Shown: piece by piece, positions 23,901 to 38,100 of the stretch | Position numbering within the stretch: the first letter of the stretch is position 1 | Layout of the letters: each line of letters opens with the position of its first letter | DNA from: Larus michahellis | Taxonomy: Eukaryota; Chordata; Aves; Charadriiformes; Laridae | Direction: 5' to 3' | DNA: 64,000 nt | Assembly: GCF_964199755.1 (NCBI RefSeq) | Contig: NC_133903.1 | Coordinates: forward strand, 4,543,001 to 4,607,000 | Position numbers and translations under genes: made by a program | The notes under the pieces: generated by a model | The model's database searches: none | Told to the model about the DNA's origin: nothing | What the model saw: the letters and a program-made list of their open reading frames with translations, nothing else

Positions 23901-26702
23901 GGGCTCCGAGTCCCATATATTGCTCTGCTCAGAACATATGGTGCTATGTTTAATAGCCCGGCTCTGCCAATTGGGGACTATTAGGGTGGGTTCTTTTCCC
24001 AGTGTAAATGTTGCAGAATATAAATTGTAATTAACACCGATGCCAAAATAGCACTTAGAGAAAATAAGCACATTATTAACATCTGGTGAATCCTGCCTGG
24101 AGTGCAGAAGCAGCGGAAATTCTCACTCACCATAAGAGGATTTGTAGTAGAGATATCAAGCATTGGCCCGGGGTTGGGGAGTCAGGGGTGGAAGGAGTTT
24201 TTAGCTATCTTTATCACCTGTGGGTGACCTTTCCTAGCCCCGATTATAACTGGTAGTGTTTGCATCAGGACTTCTGACCTGCTTGTGTGAATACAGATGT
24301 CTAAACATCATACTCCAGGCAACAGAATAATGGCATTATAAAACATGCCTGATTGTCTGCCCCGATCCAGCAAGACATGAGGCAGATGGGTATCGCTTTG
24401 CCAAGCAAAAGGTGTAAATATAGCATGTTTCGTCAGGTTACTCTAATCCCCAAGAGCAAAGGGTTAACACCACCATTAAGAAACTGGTGTTTTCTGCATA
24501 CCACTGTCCCCCAGCTGGACAGGAACAGGCGAACTGGCGGTTGTGCCAAACTCTTGCCCGTGCCACTGTGTGTATGTGGAGGGAAAATCCCTGCTAAGGG
24601 TGGGAACGGCCTCACTCCTACAGCAGGTACCAAACATTGGGATCCCTCCACAGGACACAACATTAAGCATTAGAGAGCTGGCTCCATACCCTGAGCCTTC
24701 CCTCTACCCTGCTCTGAGACTAGGAGGAACGAGGAAGAGAAAGCAGCTTTGCAAACGCTTGCTGCCTAACCCTCACTATTTATTCTAAGAAAGAAACCTG
24801 GACAAAAACTAGGCAGAGCTGAAGTGGCTTGAACTGGACAGAGCAGCGGCTCCTGTTTCTGCTGAAAAGGACATCTGATTTGCTGAAGCGAGGGAGGAGG
24901 AGAGAAGAAAGATGTTGCAGAGGGAGAAAGGGATTCAAACAGGCGAGTAATATGACAAGAGGTAGAAAGAATGACCTCGCCGGGAGAGCAGGAGAGAAAA
25001 CAGTGGCAGGATGCCAAGAACAGGGCACCAGCTCCTCACTGTCACCCGCATGGTGTCTAATCTGAGGCAGAGTCTCGAATACTTCAGGAGCGATCGTGGT
25101 TCAGCTGCAGCCGTTCCTGGAGAAGCACGAGCCAGCCTCACCACCTTGTTACCAGTTGAACCCAGAGACCATTGTGGGGAAGGGAGAGAAACTCAGGGCA
25201 GACAGCAAATGCATGTAGGGGTTAGTTTTAGCAATGCACAGACTTGTGCTAGTAGAATTCTAACGTTAACCTGCTCGTTAACACCGTAACCTATCTGAGC
25301 ATAAGGGTTACCGCAGTCTGGCTCAAGATTCACACCAGCAAGACAGATTTCCAGACAAGTCCACAACTGACTGACAGGAAAGTAAGGAGGGAAAGTCCTC
25401 CAAAGCTGTGAGATGCATTTTGCTTTCAAATCTATCCCACCAGACCAGGCTTCCTATGAACAATTGGTGGCAGAACACCATTTGGGAGATGGCATCTTGT
25501 GTAGAAAATGTCAAAAAGGAGATGGGGACATCATCTTTGGATGACACTGGGCCTCCCCAGAAAAGCACTGCTCAACACGTTAGGGAGTGATTAGGTGGAA
25601 AAGTTAGACAGCTCTGTTTGATTGCTGTTTTGCAGAAGACAGACCCAGTGTGCAACCACAAAATACTCCAGCAGAAGGGAAATCCAACTGCCACCCAGAA
25701 ACGTAGCTCCAGGTATTCATAACTCAGCTTTTGGTACAGCTGTCTGATGCTTTCAAAAGTGCTCAGTAAATAAGGCAATATGAAAGTGATCCAGACCACT
25801 ACTGATGCCTGAGGAAGTTCTGTAGAGCAAAGAAGCTGACTGAAATCACACTGTGAAAATACTTCATAACATCTCTAAAATTAGCATGAGCTCAAGGCAT
25901 GGGATCTAAGGACAGAACTGGAACACTACACTCCCATCTACACTGCAAGACAGACTGCATTTAAATCAGATCTGAGCCTCAACTTATTCACCGTAGGCAC
26001 CATCTACCCTAGGACAAGGATTTCCAAAAGAGCTGAGAACTTCTTCCACCAGAGCGATGGAAAGAGCATCAGCAAGAACATACCATGGTCAAGGTGCCAA
26101 TGACCTTATTTTGTTATTCAAAAATAAAAAAAGAGTCCTTGTAGTACTTCTCAATCAAAAAAAAACCCCTTCAAATATCTGTGATAGCATGTGTGTGACT
26201 ACAAATGCATATTTGTAACATAGAAAAGATGTGATGCGCTTCAACTGAGCAACACATTTTTGTGCCTCTTAGCTGGCTTAGGCTTTCTACTTTGCCAAAA
26301 ATAGACCAAAGCAAAGAATGATTTCCACCAATATCACAAAGTACACTGCCAAAGTACACAGGGGCCCTTAGGAAATACACCAGGCGACACAGGGGAAAGA
26401 GCATCGTTAAGTCAGTTTCTCTTACCTTTAACTTCAGTAAAATAACAAAACAATTCATATTAACCGCAAGGAAATACTCATCAGATTCCAGAAGCCTTTG
26501 AGACAGGCTTTTCAGATGCAAGCAATATCCAATAGATGTTTCCCCACTGCAAAGAACCAGCTTTTTTCATTTTGCAATTGAACCTATTTAAAGTGATTGT
26601 ACAGCATCCAGTGAGGTGGCCAGGAGCTGAAGATGGGGAATCCAGGCCAACAAGAAGCCATTTCACGTGTTCACGCTGACGGTCCTTTCCAGGCTGTGGC
26701 AG
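20940..26702 (-). other. Region downstream of the FBXL18 stop; possible long 3' UTR
   Basis: No coding exon is recognised here. Minus-strand AATAAA hexamers occur at 24784-24779, 23691-23686 and 20939-20934, among others, so the transcript end cannot be fixed by eye. 20940-22210 is notably AT-rich, with TAATTAG- and ATTAAC-type motifs. There is an A20 tract at 22705-22724. Confidence 0.4.
22705..22724. repeat. Poly(A) tract, A20
   Basis: Plus-strand A20 with no recognisable retroposon attached. Confidence 0.9.
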
Positions 26703-26859
26703 TCACCACCACAAGTTGGGAGGTTCCTCGGCCACTCTGCTTTTAAACAAGGTAATTTCATCCAAGTGCCGCATGGGGACATCTCTGATGACCTCTGTCA
26801 AGTCCTCATGAAGCAGAGGGAAAATGACGACATTTAATGCAGGGCGGTCCGCCTGGAAA
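26703..26859 (-). CDS. FBXL18: FBXL18 coding exon 5 (terminal)
   Basis: The acceptor TGATTTAG is followed by TTTCCAG; with the carried AG the junction codon is AGT (Ser). The exon encodes SFQADRPALNVVIFPLLHE, then DVPMRHLDEITLFKSRVAEE and PPNLWW, ending in TGA at 26705-26703. The conserved end identifies this as the standard FBXL18 C-terminus. It is separated from exon 4 by an 11.7-kb intron. Confidence 0.94.
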
Positions 26860-29087
26860 CTAAATCAGACACAGGTTATTAGCTGAGGAAAAATACAAAT
26901 CCTCCAGTTCAAGAGAAGGGGATTGCATGGATATTGATCATGCAGCGGTGGGGGCAAGGAAGGGTTGTTCAGAGGAGGCAGGAGGGGCAGCTAGAAGTCA
27001 AGGTCTCCCACTCCTCTCTGTGTGTCAGCAGGGAGTGCAGGCTGGGCTTGCACCCCTTTTCAGCGAGTCTGTCCACCTGACACAAGCTCAAATTGGGCCT
27101 ATCATGGGGAGGGAGGAAGAAGTTTTACAAAATTAATAAATAAATCACAACATACAGGTATTCTTAGAGGCCCAGAGATCCTAAGAGATCTGCCCAAGCT
27201 GAGCAAGGTGCTCAGAGATAACAATTTAAACCACCTACAAACCAGCAGCAAGTTGCAGAGCCATTAAGAAAATCAGGGCAGAGCAGTGCCAGTCATTCCC
27301 TCGGGGCTGAGCCTGGGATTATCACTTCGGGCTGGGTTGTTCTGCATGCAGAGTCTACACTCTGCAATTAGAGCACAGGCAAGTTTGGAAAGCTCAGATC
27401 TGCAGATAAGCATTTAAGTGTGTGTGCACACGCACACACGCACTGCAGCCTCCTTTTTAATCCAAGTCGAAGAAAACCTGTCTTGGCACCACAGGAATTT
27501 GCCCTAACAGAAACACGCACAAGTATCCCTGTTTGCCACTTGAATTTTGGGTTCCAGTTTCTGAATCTACAGCCTCAGTCTTTTGGTCCCCTCTCCGAGA
27601 AATCTGCATTCTCCTCCTGCCCTCCCAGCTCTTCTCGCCAACATCACACCAGTGGGTCTGCCTTCCAGCACACATCCCAGACCTTGCAAGCGAGAGGCCT
27701 GACACGACAACATGAGAGAGGAGCAGCAGGGTTATAACTACAGAGCAGAGGAAGAGAACAGCAACAGTTAAAGCCATTTATACAACGTAAAAAGAACCAT
27801 ACAAAAGAGTCCAAGTCTCCATCAGCAAGTACTCTACATGATAGCAACCTGGTGAGTAAGAGAACGTGGGGGAAGAGAAATAGTATTACTCAGTGTAGCA
27901 TAACAGGAGTTCAGTCTTTTAAAGCTGGGAGGTAAAGGGAAGTTATGCTATAGCTTAAGAGTTACACCCTGAAGATTAGAAGACTTTTGACTATTAGCCC
28001 CATGCCACTAAGATGCTTCCTCCGAACCGTGTGACAAGGGCTAGTTCATTATCACTCTAAAGGAGGCAGAGTCAAACTGGCAGCATCAGTCCCTTGAGGC
28101 TGAACCAAGTTGCGTTGGGTCAAAAGAGGAGTTCACTGCTCAACAAACTTCTCTTATACAGATGCATGTCTGGAAAATTCACAGCTCATCTCTAGCTCTG
28201 AAACGGCCAGATTTCAGTCAAACAGAGAGGGAACGGCTGGAGATTCAGCTGCTGGAAACGCACATGAAAATCCCAGGTAGCAATACAGCCAGCTGAAGAA
28301 AAGGACACCAGAGCCTGGCATTTCCCGGGAGACAGAAAGGATATTCCCATCCACAAATTATGTGGAGTGGAACTGCCAAAAACATAGCAGAGAAACTCCC
28401 ATTCCAAGGCTAGTTGCTCAGTCCTGGTGGGTTAAATTAATTTGCCTGAACCTAAGTAGCTGCAGGAGTAAGGATTTCCAGCAACGAAATTACCCGGGGC
28501 AATTTTATATCTTTCTGCATCACAGATCTGCCCTTCATGCCTCATGCCTAAGGGCTGTCAGAAAAGGACACCGCTCCTTGAGTGGATCTGGGGACTTGTG
28601 TAGGAGCTGGGCAGTTTCTTACTTCCACAGCACTGCCTACAAGAAATCAACCAGCAAATAACCGCTGATCTGGGAGGCGGTTGGTAAAGTCTGCAGTGAA
28701 ATTACATAAAATACAGCAAATGGCTCTTTGATAGTTCCTCTTCTGCCTCAGCTCTTCACGTTTCTTATCCAACACCACAGTCCTGCAGAGAAAATCATGT
28801 TAATAGACCAAGTTTACTGAAGTTCAGCTAGGAAGAAACAGCCATCTCCCCAAGGCAAAGAAACCTTTTGCTTCTTTCTTTGTATATAGACTCTCCCAAA
28901 TTAGATCTGCATGCTGCCTTCTCACCATATACAAAATTGTAGTTTATAAGCAGCCTTTACATGTAGCTATAAAAACAAGAACCTAGACAAGTTTACATGA
29001 CAATCTGCCACCAAGACAACTGAAAATCCCCAACACAGTAAGTATACCTTCCAAAGAGGCTGGATTTATAGGAGAGGTTTGAACTTG

Positions 29088-29118
<31 letters not shown>

Positions 29119-32100
29119 GAAAAAGAAAAAAAAGAAAGCTTTGTAATTTTCTCCCCCCCCTCAACAGGAAACTGTATGTTACTGCAAACCTTGTAAATTC
29201 CATACCCGAGCAAGTTGACGCCGGAGAATTCTTTCCATGTACAATTTGCGTGATTTAAGAAAAAAAAAAAATCAAATGCACATGGTTCACTATTATTCTC
29301 AGCTAAATGTGCGTGCAAAGCCTCTCCTTTAACTGCCTGTTAAAAAACACCCTGGTTTTAACGAGCAGCTGTCATAATGTTAAACTGGGATTAGCAGTTC
29401 CCAAAAGCAGACTCCCTCTGCAATCTATGCTCTTTTAGTCCTTCCCCGGAAGGCAATTCCTTTCTTCATACACCTGTCCAGGTGGGCTAGATTGAGTGAG
29501 AAGCACTTAGAGCACTAGTTCAAAAGGCCCCAGGCATGGGGAGGAGATAACAAGAAGGGGAAGAGATTGAGTTAATGAGTCGCAGAATAGCTCCTGTAAT
29601 CTTCTTGACGGTTCTTTCCTCATTCCACACCTGGATGGACTTCAAACTGGATCTACCTCTGCAAGCGCATGGCTTGTAAAATTAAAACCCGAAGGACAGA
29701 GAAGGATGTTGACCTGGGGAGACAAAAGAGCTGCAGTTTCAGACATGAAACCCTGCTTTTTTTCCAAGGGAAAGAAGCCAAGGATATGCTTGCTTGCTCT
29801 CTCCTACAAAACCTCCAGACTAAACTCATCATGATTAATTAAATGAAAGCAAGTTTTCTAGGCAACTGACTAGCAGCCCCTTCAAAACAGATCCTTTAAT
29901 CAGAAACAACCACTGGGATAACAAAGAAAATACCCCCCCACACATATTTTCCAGTATAGCTTCTGGTCCAGCAGACTCAACACCAAACCAACAACCACCC
30001 AGCGGGAACACTTACAAGGATGTCTCTGAAGTGTCCTCATTTGGATGTGGACACATAATGAGCCTGGCTTCAGCAGCTGGCTGGAATCATCCACAGAGCT
30101 GGGAAACGACCAGTGAAGCCCACCCTGTGGTACAAATTCCTCCTGGCATCAGCAGAGGTGTAACCTCACTCTACAGTTAGATCTTGAACGGGTTGCACAT
30201 GGCTGAAAGGGTTAATGGCACTCTGTTATTTGCCTCCAAAATTACCCCAGAACAGGTGTGGACTGGACACAGTAAGGTTATTTTCAAGTGAACAGCTTGG
30301 TAAATAGCCTAACACTACGGTCTCAATTGCTTCCAACCAGCGTGGCGGGATCCAATATGTAGGTCAGGGACAAAGTCAAAAAGAAAGAGAAAAAGTCTAA
30401 AAGCAAGGCTGCACTTTGATCAGGTTTCCTCGATTTTAGCAAGACAAAAGAGTCACTCCCTGGAATGCAGTTATCTCCCGGCAAACACTCTCAGTGTGTG
30501 TTTTCAGACATACCTCTTTAGAGGCCATGGAGTCCCCAGGACTCCACCTGCTGATAGAGCTAAAGGGCAGACCAAAGCCACAGGAGAAGCTCACCAACCA
30601 ACCCATAACGATGGATGATGCCCTACTAACTCTCTGCACCACAGACCCCAGAAGACGACACCTCTGCTGCGTTGGGAGCTGTTCAAACTTACCTTCTGTT
30701 ACTTGTAAGGAAAGGATAAAGCACTATTTGGGACTGAACAATGTATTTCTCCTTGAGATTTCCAGAGAAACCAAAGAAAAGCCCTAAGCCAAATTCAGAC
30801 GTTTCAGCACATCCCACTTCACAAAAGCTGGCAAGCAGGAATAAGGGCACACAAGGTGGTATAATTAAGCACTGGCAACAAAAGCAGCACACACCAGATA
30901 AAATGAGGAAATATGGTGTATCAGGAGTGGATCAAGGCCAGGTTTTTTAACTCCACAAACTGAGATGAGCTTATGGGAAAAGAGGCTCTAAACAAGGAAA
31001 GTAAGGAAGCAGAAACCAGGAGAGGCTTGATTTGGGGGAACAGAACACAGTGGGAATAGAGTAGATGTGGCCTCTGGCTTGCAGGACTCTCAGAAATGCA
31101 AACCAATGCAGTCACACACCTTCTCCCCCCTCCAAGTTTCCCAAGAGAAGAGAATTCAGACTGACTCACTTTTTGCCATGTATGCAGCTCCGTTACCCAC
31201 ATGAACAAAAAACCCTGTTAATCCTCTGCCAGGCACAGCATAAGTTTGTTTTTGCTGGAAGACTCGCTCACATCTGAAAGTTCAAATGTGGCATCTGTCT
31301 TGAAAGCTTCAGCCAGCATACCTGAGCCAGGCTGGAAACTCCCACCCCTGAAGCATGGCACGGTGGAACAGAGGAAGTGCCAGGACAAGCTGGAGCAGCT
31401 GACAAGTGGCATGACCCAACATACATACACACACTTTTCTCATCTCTTCAAGAAGGCAAAATTTGTTCCCTGAACTCAGTACCAGGGAACAGCAAAAGCT
31501 GTCCTTCTCTACAGTAGCGTAAAACGAAGCTTCTCCAGAGCATCTTCCAGCCATGCCAAAGAAACTGTGGGTGGGATTCCCCCAGGCCCTTTCCTCCGTG
31601 AGCAGGGAGGACCCTTGCCCCTCACTCATCCCCCCACATACTGCCTTTAAAGCAGACCCTTCGTGCCATTCTCACTTCCAACCCTGCCAGAGTATCAGTG
31701 CTGAGCAGATTTCATTTTCTAACCTCAGAAACGGACTTCAAAAGTTCCCAAGGAAAGCTGTTGTGATTCCTCAGGTTGCTCTTAACTCCACACAATGAGA
31801 CATTTCCTCCATGAAGTGTTTTCCTTTAAGGGTGTCTTCCATCCTCTCTTGTCTACACAAACTGACATTTTCCCGATGCCTGCGATTTCCCCTCACCTTA
31901 AGTCCCATCACTACAGCCTCCACCCTGACACGAAGGGACGTAGATGGGACTCTGGAAGTCACTCACACACAACACTGCCAACTCTCCCATTACCTTCAAG
32001 GCAGCATCCTCTGCCACTGCATCGTGTCATGGGGAAGAAGCAATGCACGTCAGACTCATCCCGAGTAGATGCAAGTTACATCTCCCTACTGCGGTTTCTC

Positions 32101-35100
32101 TCTGTAAGGCATGAATGACACTCTGCTACTTCTCCCGTGAACTGAGGATCATATCAAACACACTCGCAGATTGAAGTTCTTACATTATTTTGCCAGCGGA
32201 GCCCTGCATCAGTCAAATGTGACCGAACAATTAGAGGGGGAGGGAATAAGAACCCAAAGAGCGATGCCAGAGCGCCCAGGACACGTCCTAGGGGAGTGCT
32301 CTGCCAGAGCAAGCTGAAAGTTATTTCCTAATCTCTTCCACAAATTAAAAAGCTACTGCAATAACTGCTCAATTAGATTTATTTTACTATGGAAATGCTT
32401 TAAAGCTGCAGTTAATGCTTCCGTTCAGCCTTTTACACCCTCATGAAGAGAAAGCACGACAGCACTATTCCACTATTATTTCTCAGCCAAGAGAGAGAGG
32501 AGGACACTCCTTGAAATCTATTTCATGCACAAACCAATCTACTTGCTAAGGAAGGTTTCAGGACTGAGTTCCCTTCAAAACACATGAGCTAGCAGTTAGA
32601 ACAAGCCATTTGGGTCAACCACAGGAATGCATTTAAGAAAAGGGTATGTTAGTACCCCCCAAAACAAAGGTACGTTAATATGCCAAGTTGGGGATAGTCC
32701 CACAAGCCATGGTGGCTTGTAAAGTATTTGAACCCACCCATAAACAACATCCCTGGTAGATGCAAAGGTGTCCAGGCCACACCTCAAGCAGTCAGCCTTC
32801 GCCAAGCCCGCCAAGGAATTCTTGGGTAACGCGAGCTGACAAGGATGCAGTTTGTTATTCAGTCTGTGACAGAATGATTCAGGGGTTTCTAAGAGCAGGA
32901 AATGAAACAGACAATGAAAGCTGGAACAGGATGCTAATGATTCACTATACCAGCCTAGCGATACATTAAGTCTTCTGCAATCAGACGCAGGGCCTGAGCC
33001 CACAACATGCTTAGGCTAGCGGAGTGGGGTTGGCAGCTACCATGCTGGCTCTGGGATCCCAGAAAGCCAGCAGTGTACCGAGAGGGACTTTTTCAAGGTC
33101 AGAAGGAAGCGAAGGTGGCGAAGGGATGCAAAAAACAGCTTGAAAATCTCAAATAAGCCCTAGGTGCTAATACCAGCTTTTTGCAGTGTCAATACAATTG
33201 CAGCAGTCAGGTGGGCAGTGCAGGAGGGACGCTGGAGGACTCTGCTGAATTCAGAGATGATCTTGCACTCGCTCACTGCCCTAACAGCCCCCTCCCACCC
33301 AATCTAACAGCAGAGGATTATCCAAAAGGGCTTTTCTGAGGCTGAGCCCACAATGAGAATCCAGGCAAGAGGAACACTGCAGGGATATCCAGGGCAATAG
33401 CAACAGGGGAGGGGGGAACGCTTAGCTCTGAGGTAAGCAAAAATTCATTTGTGATAGTTCAGTCCTGTGCTAAACACCAGGAGAGGGACTGACTCACTCA
33501 GCACTTTCCAAATTCTTGGTTTCACACCCATGCTCCCACCTGGAAGCCCTGTTTCTGCAACTGAATCCCAGGAGGGTGCTTCATCCCTTTAGCAAGCATC
33601 ATGGCTCTCGCAGCCACACAGGGCCACTGGAATCAGCAGTTTAAGAAAAGGTAAGATCCATCTAAGAGTTTCATGTTAAAAAAAGGACAATAACAAGCAC
33701 GGGGAAATTTAGGCAATGCTACAGAAGCTTGAATAGTAAGATCTAATTCAGACTAAAATGCTATTCCTGGAAAGTGGCAGGAGCCGTATTGTGAAAGTCA
33801 CATCAAACTAAGCGTGCTGATACCTGACACAGGCAGAAGAAGGAAGGTTAAGTCAGTGTTTCTCTTTCTCTGGGTCTTGGATACCCAGAACGGGCAGAAT
33901 GCCCTAAACCAGTAAAATTCTTTACATTTTCCAGCACTGGTTAACCCTCAGACTCATCTGAATCGCACAGTCACTTTGCAAAGCCATTTGCTGGAGACAG
34001 GTAGCCACTGTGGCTAGGGGAACAGGGGCAGAGAGCTTGAGCCAGGATTGCCAGCCCCCCACTCCCCACCCTGCAGCTCTTGGGGATGCTGCACCAGGAC
34101 CGCAGCCAGCCCCAGCCCCCTGCACCTTCTCCCAGCAGCTATCAGACCCCAGGAGACGACAACAGAGCTTTTGGGAGATGCGAGCGGCTGAACCCAGCTA
34201 CCACTCCCCACCCCAAAACACACTTCAGCTGCACCACAATCTTTTGCTTCCTGACCACGCTCTCTACCACAGCTTAACTTGGATTGCATTTCTATAAATC
34301 ACAGCTTACCTCTATGCCTTGATACTTTCCCCCTATGTATGAAGAATCCCTAATGACATCACGGTCTCAGAGATTTTTTGTTTTGCTTTGGGTTTGTATT
34401 TTTTTTTTTTTACTGTTGCTTTCTTGATCTTTTCCAAGGTGTTTTTCCAAGGACTTTTCACAGGCTTGTATTGTCTGGTGGTGTTGAGTCCTTGAAATCA
34501 TTAGAATGACAGGAGCTATCTAAACACTTAAGCTAAAACCTACACAATTCTAAAGGAACACACTGGAAAATAAAATCTGTCCTTGAGGCCAAGGGGATAT
34601 TTGCCAAAGTATTTCCTATCCCCTCTTCTAGCCTGGTAAGCTTCACTAGGAAAGCAACTTCTCCTGCGTGTTTGTCAAGTGCCCACTAACCACGCCATGT
34701 AGCTGTGCAGTCCTGAAGTCATCCAAATTCTTTTCCTGCAAGATTTCTGGGGCAGAGAAATACAGGCGTGTAAATACGATTATTTAGCATGCAACACATC
34801 AGTAAGCAGTGGGACACCTTCCATAGGTCACAGCTCCATCTACTGACTATTTCACAGAATAACAGCGTGGAAATCCTCGGGGAAGGCTGTTGGAAGCACA
34901 CCCTGTCCCCCCGGCCTGTGCTTTGGACACATCGGCTCTTTCCAAGCTTTTAGAAAGAATCCCAGCACAGCAGCACAGCCTAAAAGGGAGAAGCAAATCT
35001 CCCTGTTGTGCAAAGAAGCCTCTTTGTACAGCAACAGGTCTGGGGTCACCCTTGAACCTATGACCGTGGGTCCAGGAGTTGTGGTATTTTAGTGTTTCTG

Positions 35101-38100
35101 GAATTACCGCTGCAGTGGTTTTAACAGAAGAGTTATTTAAACAAAGAGAACACGCGCTTGGAGCTAAGCACTTTGGCAAAGTTAGGGTGCAAGCGTAAAA
35201 GGGAAAACATTGTCTTCGTTAGATCCGCTACTATCTGAAGCGTGGCAGCAGCTGAGCACCATGTGACAGGAAAAAAAATGTCATTTTACAGAGAAACTAA
35301 GACTAGACCACTGTCACATGTGAAATCTGAGGAAGATCAGGGACGTGGATATGGATCACTCAAGCCACATCTCCCACTCTAACCACTACGCCTTTTTTAC
35401 GTGCACAGAGTATCTCCCTGAACCATAAAGGAGATTACCCCTCCCATTCGCACAGAAGAAAAAAGAATAAAGAAAAACACTGCAATGATTTATCTGCCCA
35501 GAGGGAAACAGTCTTCTCTAAAGCTCAGAGGAGACCTTGCCCTTGCAAGCCTCTTGTTTGCTGATGAGGGCTCCAGATGAGTGCTGTTCTGCTCAGTGTG
35601 TTTCATTGCAAAAGAGGCAGAACTGAATCAGAGGCTTTTAATGACTTAAATACGTAAACCAATCCGTCCCAAATAGCAGCAAACTTTAACCAGAAAGCTG
35701 CCCACAAGAAAGCTGGACACCACAGGGCCTGGTTTCGAGCTGTCACAAGACTAACAGACATGAAAACAACTCTCTTGTCAGGCCAGTAGAACAGAAATAC
35801 ATAATACTATCCTTATTTTACAGCTGAGGGAAGAGCTTGAGAACCAATTCAGGCTTTAAGCCGTCGGTGTGGTGCAGGAGATTTAATACACAGGCTCCTA
35901 TCACCACACCCTGTATATACACCATCTTCCAGTACAGTTTGGCAGCTGAAACCAGTCTGTTCTCCCCAAATCTGCCCCAGCCTCTTCTGTGATCCAAACC
36001 GTCCCGTGCATCCACCTCTGAAAAAGGATCGCGCTACATGAGATCACATTTTCAAGCCCTCCCAGCTCTACCACCTGCAGCAAACTACTGGTACGTGCCC
36101 AGTCCTACCTTTCCAGTTCCCACTCACATTTCTTCTCTTTTTAAAGGCACCGGGAGAATAAGAGTCATTTTTGCCCCGTCTCCCCGTTCAAAACCAGCAA
36201 TCACTTGGCTGCTGTCAGCCTAAACAAAACCGTCTCCATAACCCTAAAATAGGAACTCTAACCCCGAGGAATATGGATGAATTCCCCCAGCTCAAGAAAG
36301 GGAGCAAAAAAGAAAGGCTCACAGCCTTGCCTCCCCTGCTCTCGCCTCCTCCTTCCCACCCAGCTCTCCATGTTTTCTACTCTCCGTGTTTTCCCCACAC
36401 ACGCAGCATATCTGCACATTCCAAAAAAAAAAAAAAAAAAGGAGGAAAAAAAAGAAAAAAATTACTGTATTTCATTCTGGCACAAGGATATATAACTTCA
36501 AAGTTGCTACCTAAAGGGCTCTTCCAATTTAAAACTTGGCTTAAAGAGACACTAGCTGCACATTTTTAGAGGAAGCCATGCTGTATGAATTAGGGCCTTA
36601 TCCACAGGTTTAAGCAATGAACTAGCTCACACACGGATTTTACTGCACGTCTCGTTGCCCTTGCAGTAGTAGACAAAATGCAGTCAAGAGAAAGTCAATT
36701 CTTGACCCCATCTGAAGGCACATTTGTGCAAGGATGAGAATGGGATCACTGGAATAATCACGTGGTTAAAGCCTCACTGACGGCTCGTGGAAGACTCCAG
36801 GCTTTGCTTACACATCATTTTCTGTATTTTGTTCCTTCCATTTTATTACTAGAGACAGTTGCACGAGAACGGGATCTTTGTTGCTTAGAAGAGCATCTGC
36901 TCCCACTGCTTATCCTCCTCCTGAAGTCATAATCTTACGTGACATCAAAATCGTTTCCAGAGCCACCAATTACAATGTCATAGAGGATTATGACTTCAGG
37001 TGTAGAATTTGCAGTAGGAGCAGATGCTCTCTTCAGGGGGAAAAAAAAAACCAAAACACTTCAAAAAAACCTGTTTTCATACAAACGTCTCTATTAATAA
37101 AACACAAAAGAAGAAAAATAGTATGACAGCCAGAACTGTTGCTAAATCTAAAAATAGTTTTTAACATTTCCACAAGGCACCAACTGCTCTTTGGAAAGTT
37201 CCCAGGGTTTAAATTACGAAGAGGTACACAGAACGTAGTGAGAATCCATCCACAACAGAGGAAAAAGAGGAAGAAAAGACTGCAGAGCAGCATATTTCCG
37301 CTCAGTAAGTGGACATTAAAATTTTGGCCAATGCTGCAATGGCATCTCAGAGGGGAGGGCAAAATAAAAAATGAGAACTGCAGATTCTTGGTTCTTTCGG
37401 AAGATCCCCAAAGCACAACTGAAATCCACCAAGAAATGTTTTTACAGATATGAAGCCCTGTGAAAAACAAACTCAAAGAATCCTTGTCACATCACAAGGA
37501 ATTTACTTAGACGTTTCCAACAATTACTCTCCCAGAAGGACCCTGAGCCTTTTAGAGGCAGTAACAAACAATCTCGTGAGCAGTTTGGTAGGTAGCTAAT
37601 ATAGTCATAGGCTCTTCTGGATCTGATCCGCGGAAACAAGCCAAGTGTAATAAGTCAGTTTGAAGCTGGAGAAAGGCTGGGGGGAGGAGCACCCTTTAGG
37701 ATGCAGTAATAATGCCGTGTGATTTGAAATTTTTATTAGAGCTTAACAGGGCAAAGCAACAGTAGGTGACAAAGAAAACAGACTGAAGGCGGAGAAAAAG
37801 CCTTATAGAAAAAAAAAATAATGGAAAGTCTGTTACATGGGAAATATTTTGTAAGATGACTGCCACTATTAGAAGATTTCAAAATGCCAAGCGTAATTAA
37901 AAGCTCTCTTTTCAAATGCAATTCACGGCTCACACACAAACGTTTCCCACCACGTGAGCCTCAGAACACTGCAAGGGGCCAAGCAAAATGCATTTAAGAA
38001 CTGCCAAACGTGCAAAGGCAGTTTGTACCAATTCTCCCCCCCACACACCCCCCGAAGAAAAACCCTTCACAACAACCCTTTAAAGGCTTTGAATTGCGCT

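Noticed and set aside
32596-33003. 135-codon minus-strand frame in FBXL18 intron 4
   Set aside because: It looked protein-like with hydrophobic stretches, but I recognise no family, and neither edge gives a convincing exon in phase with FBXL18.
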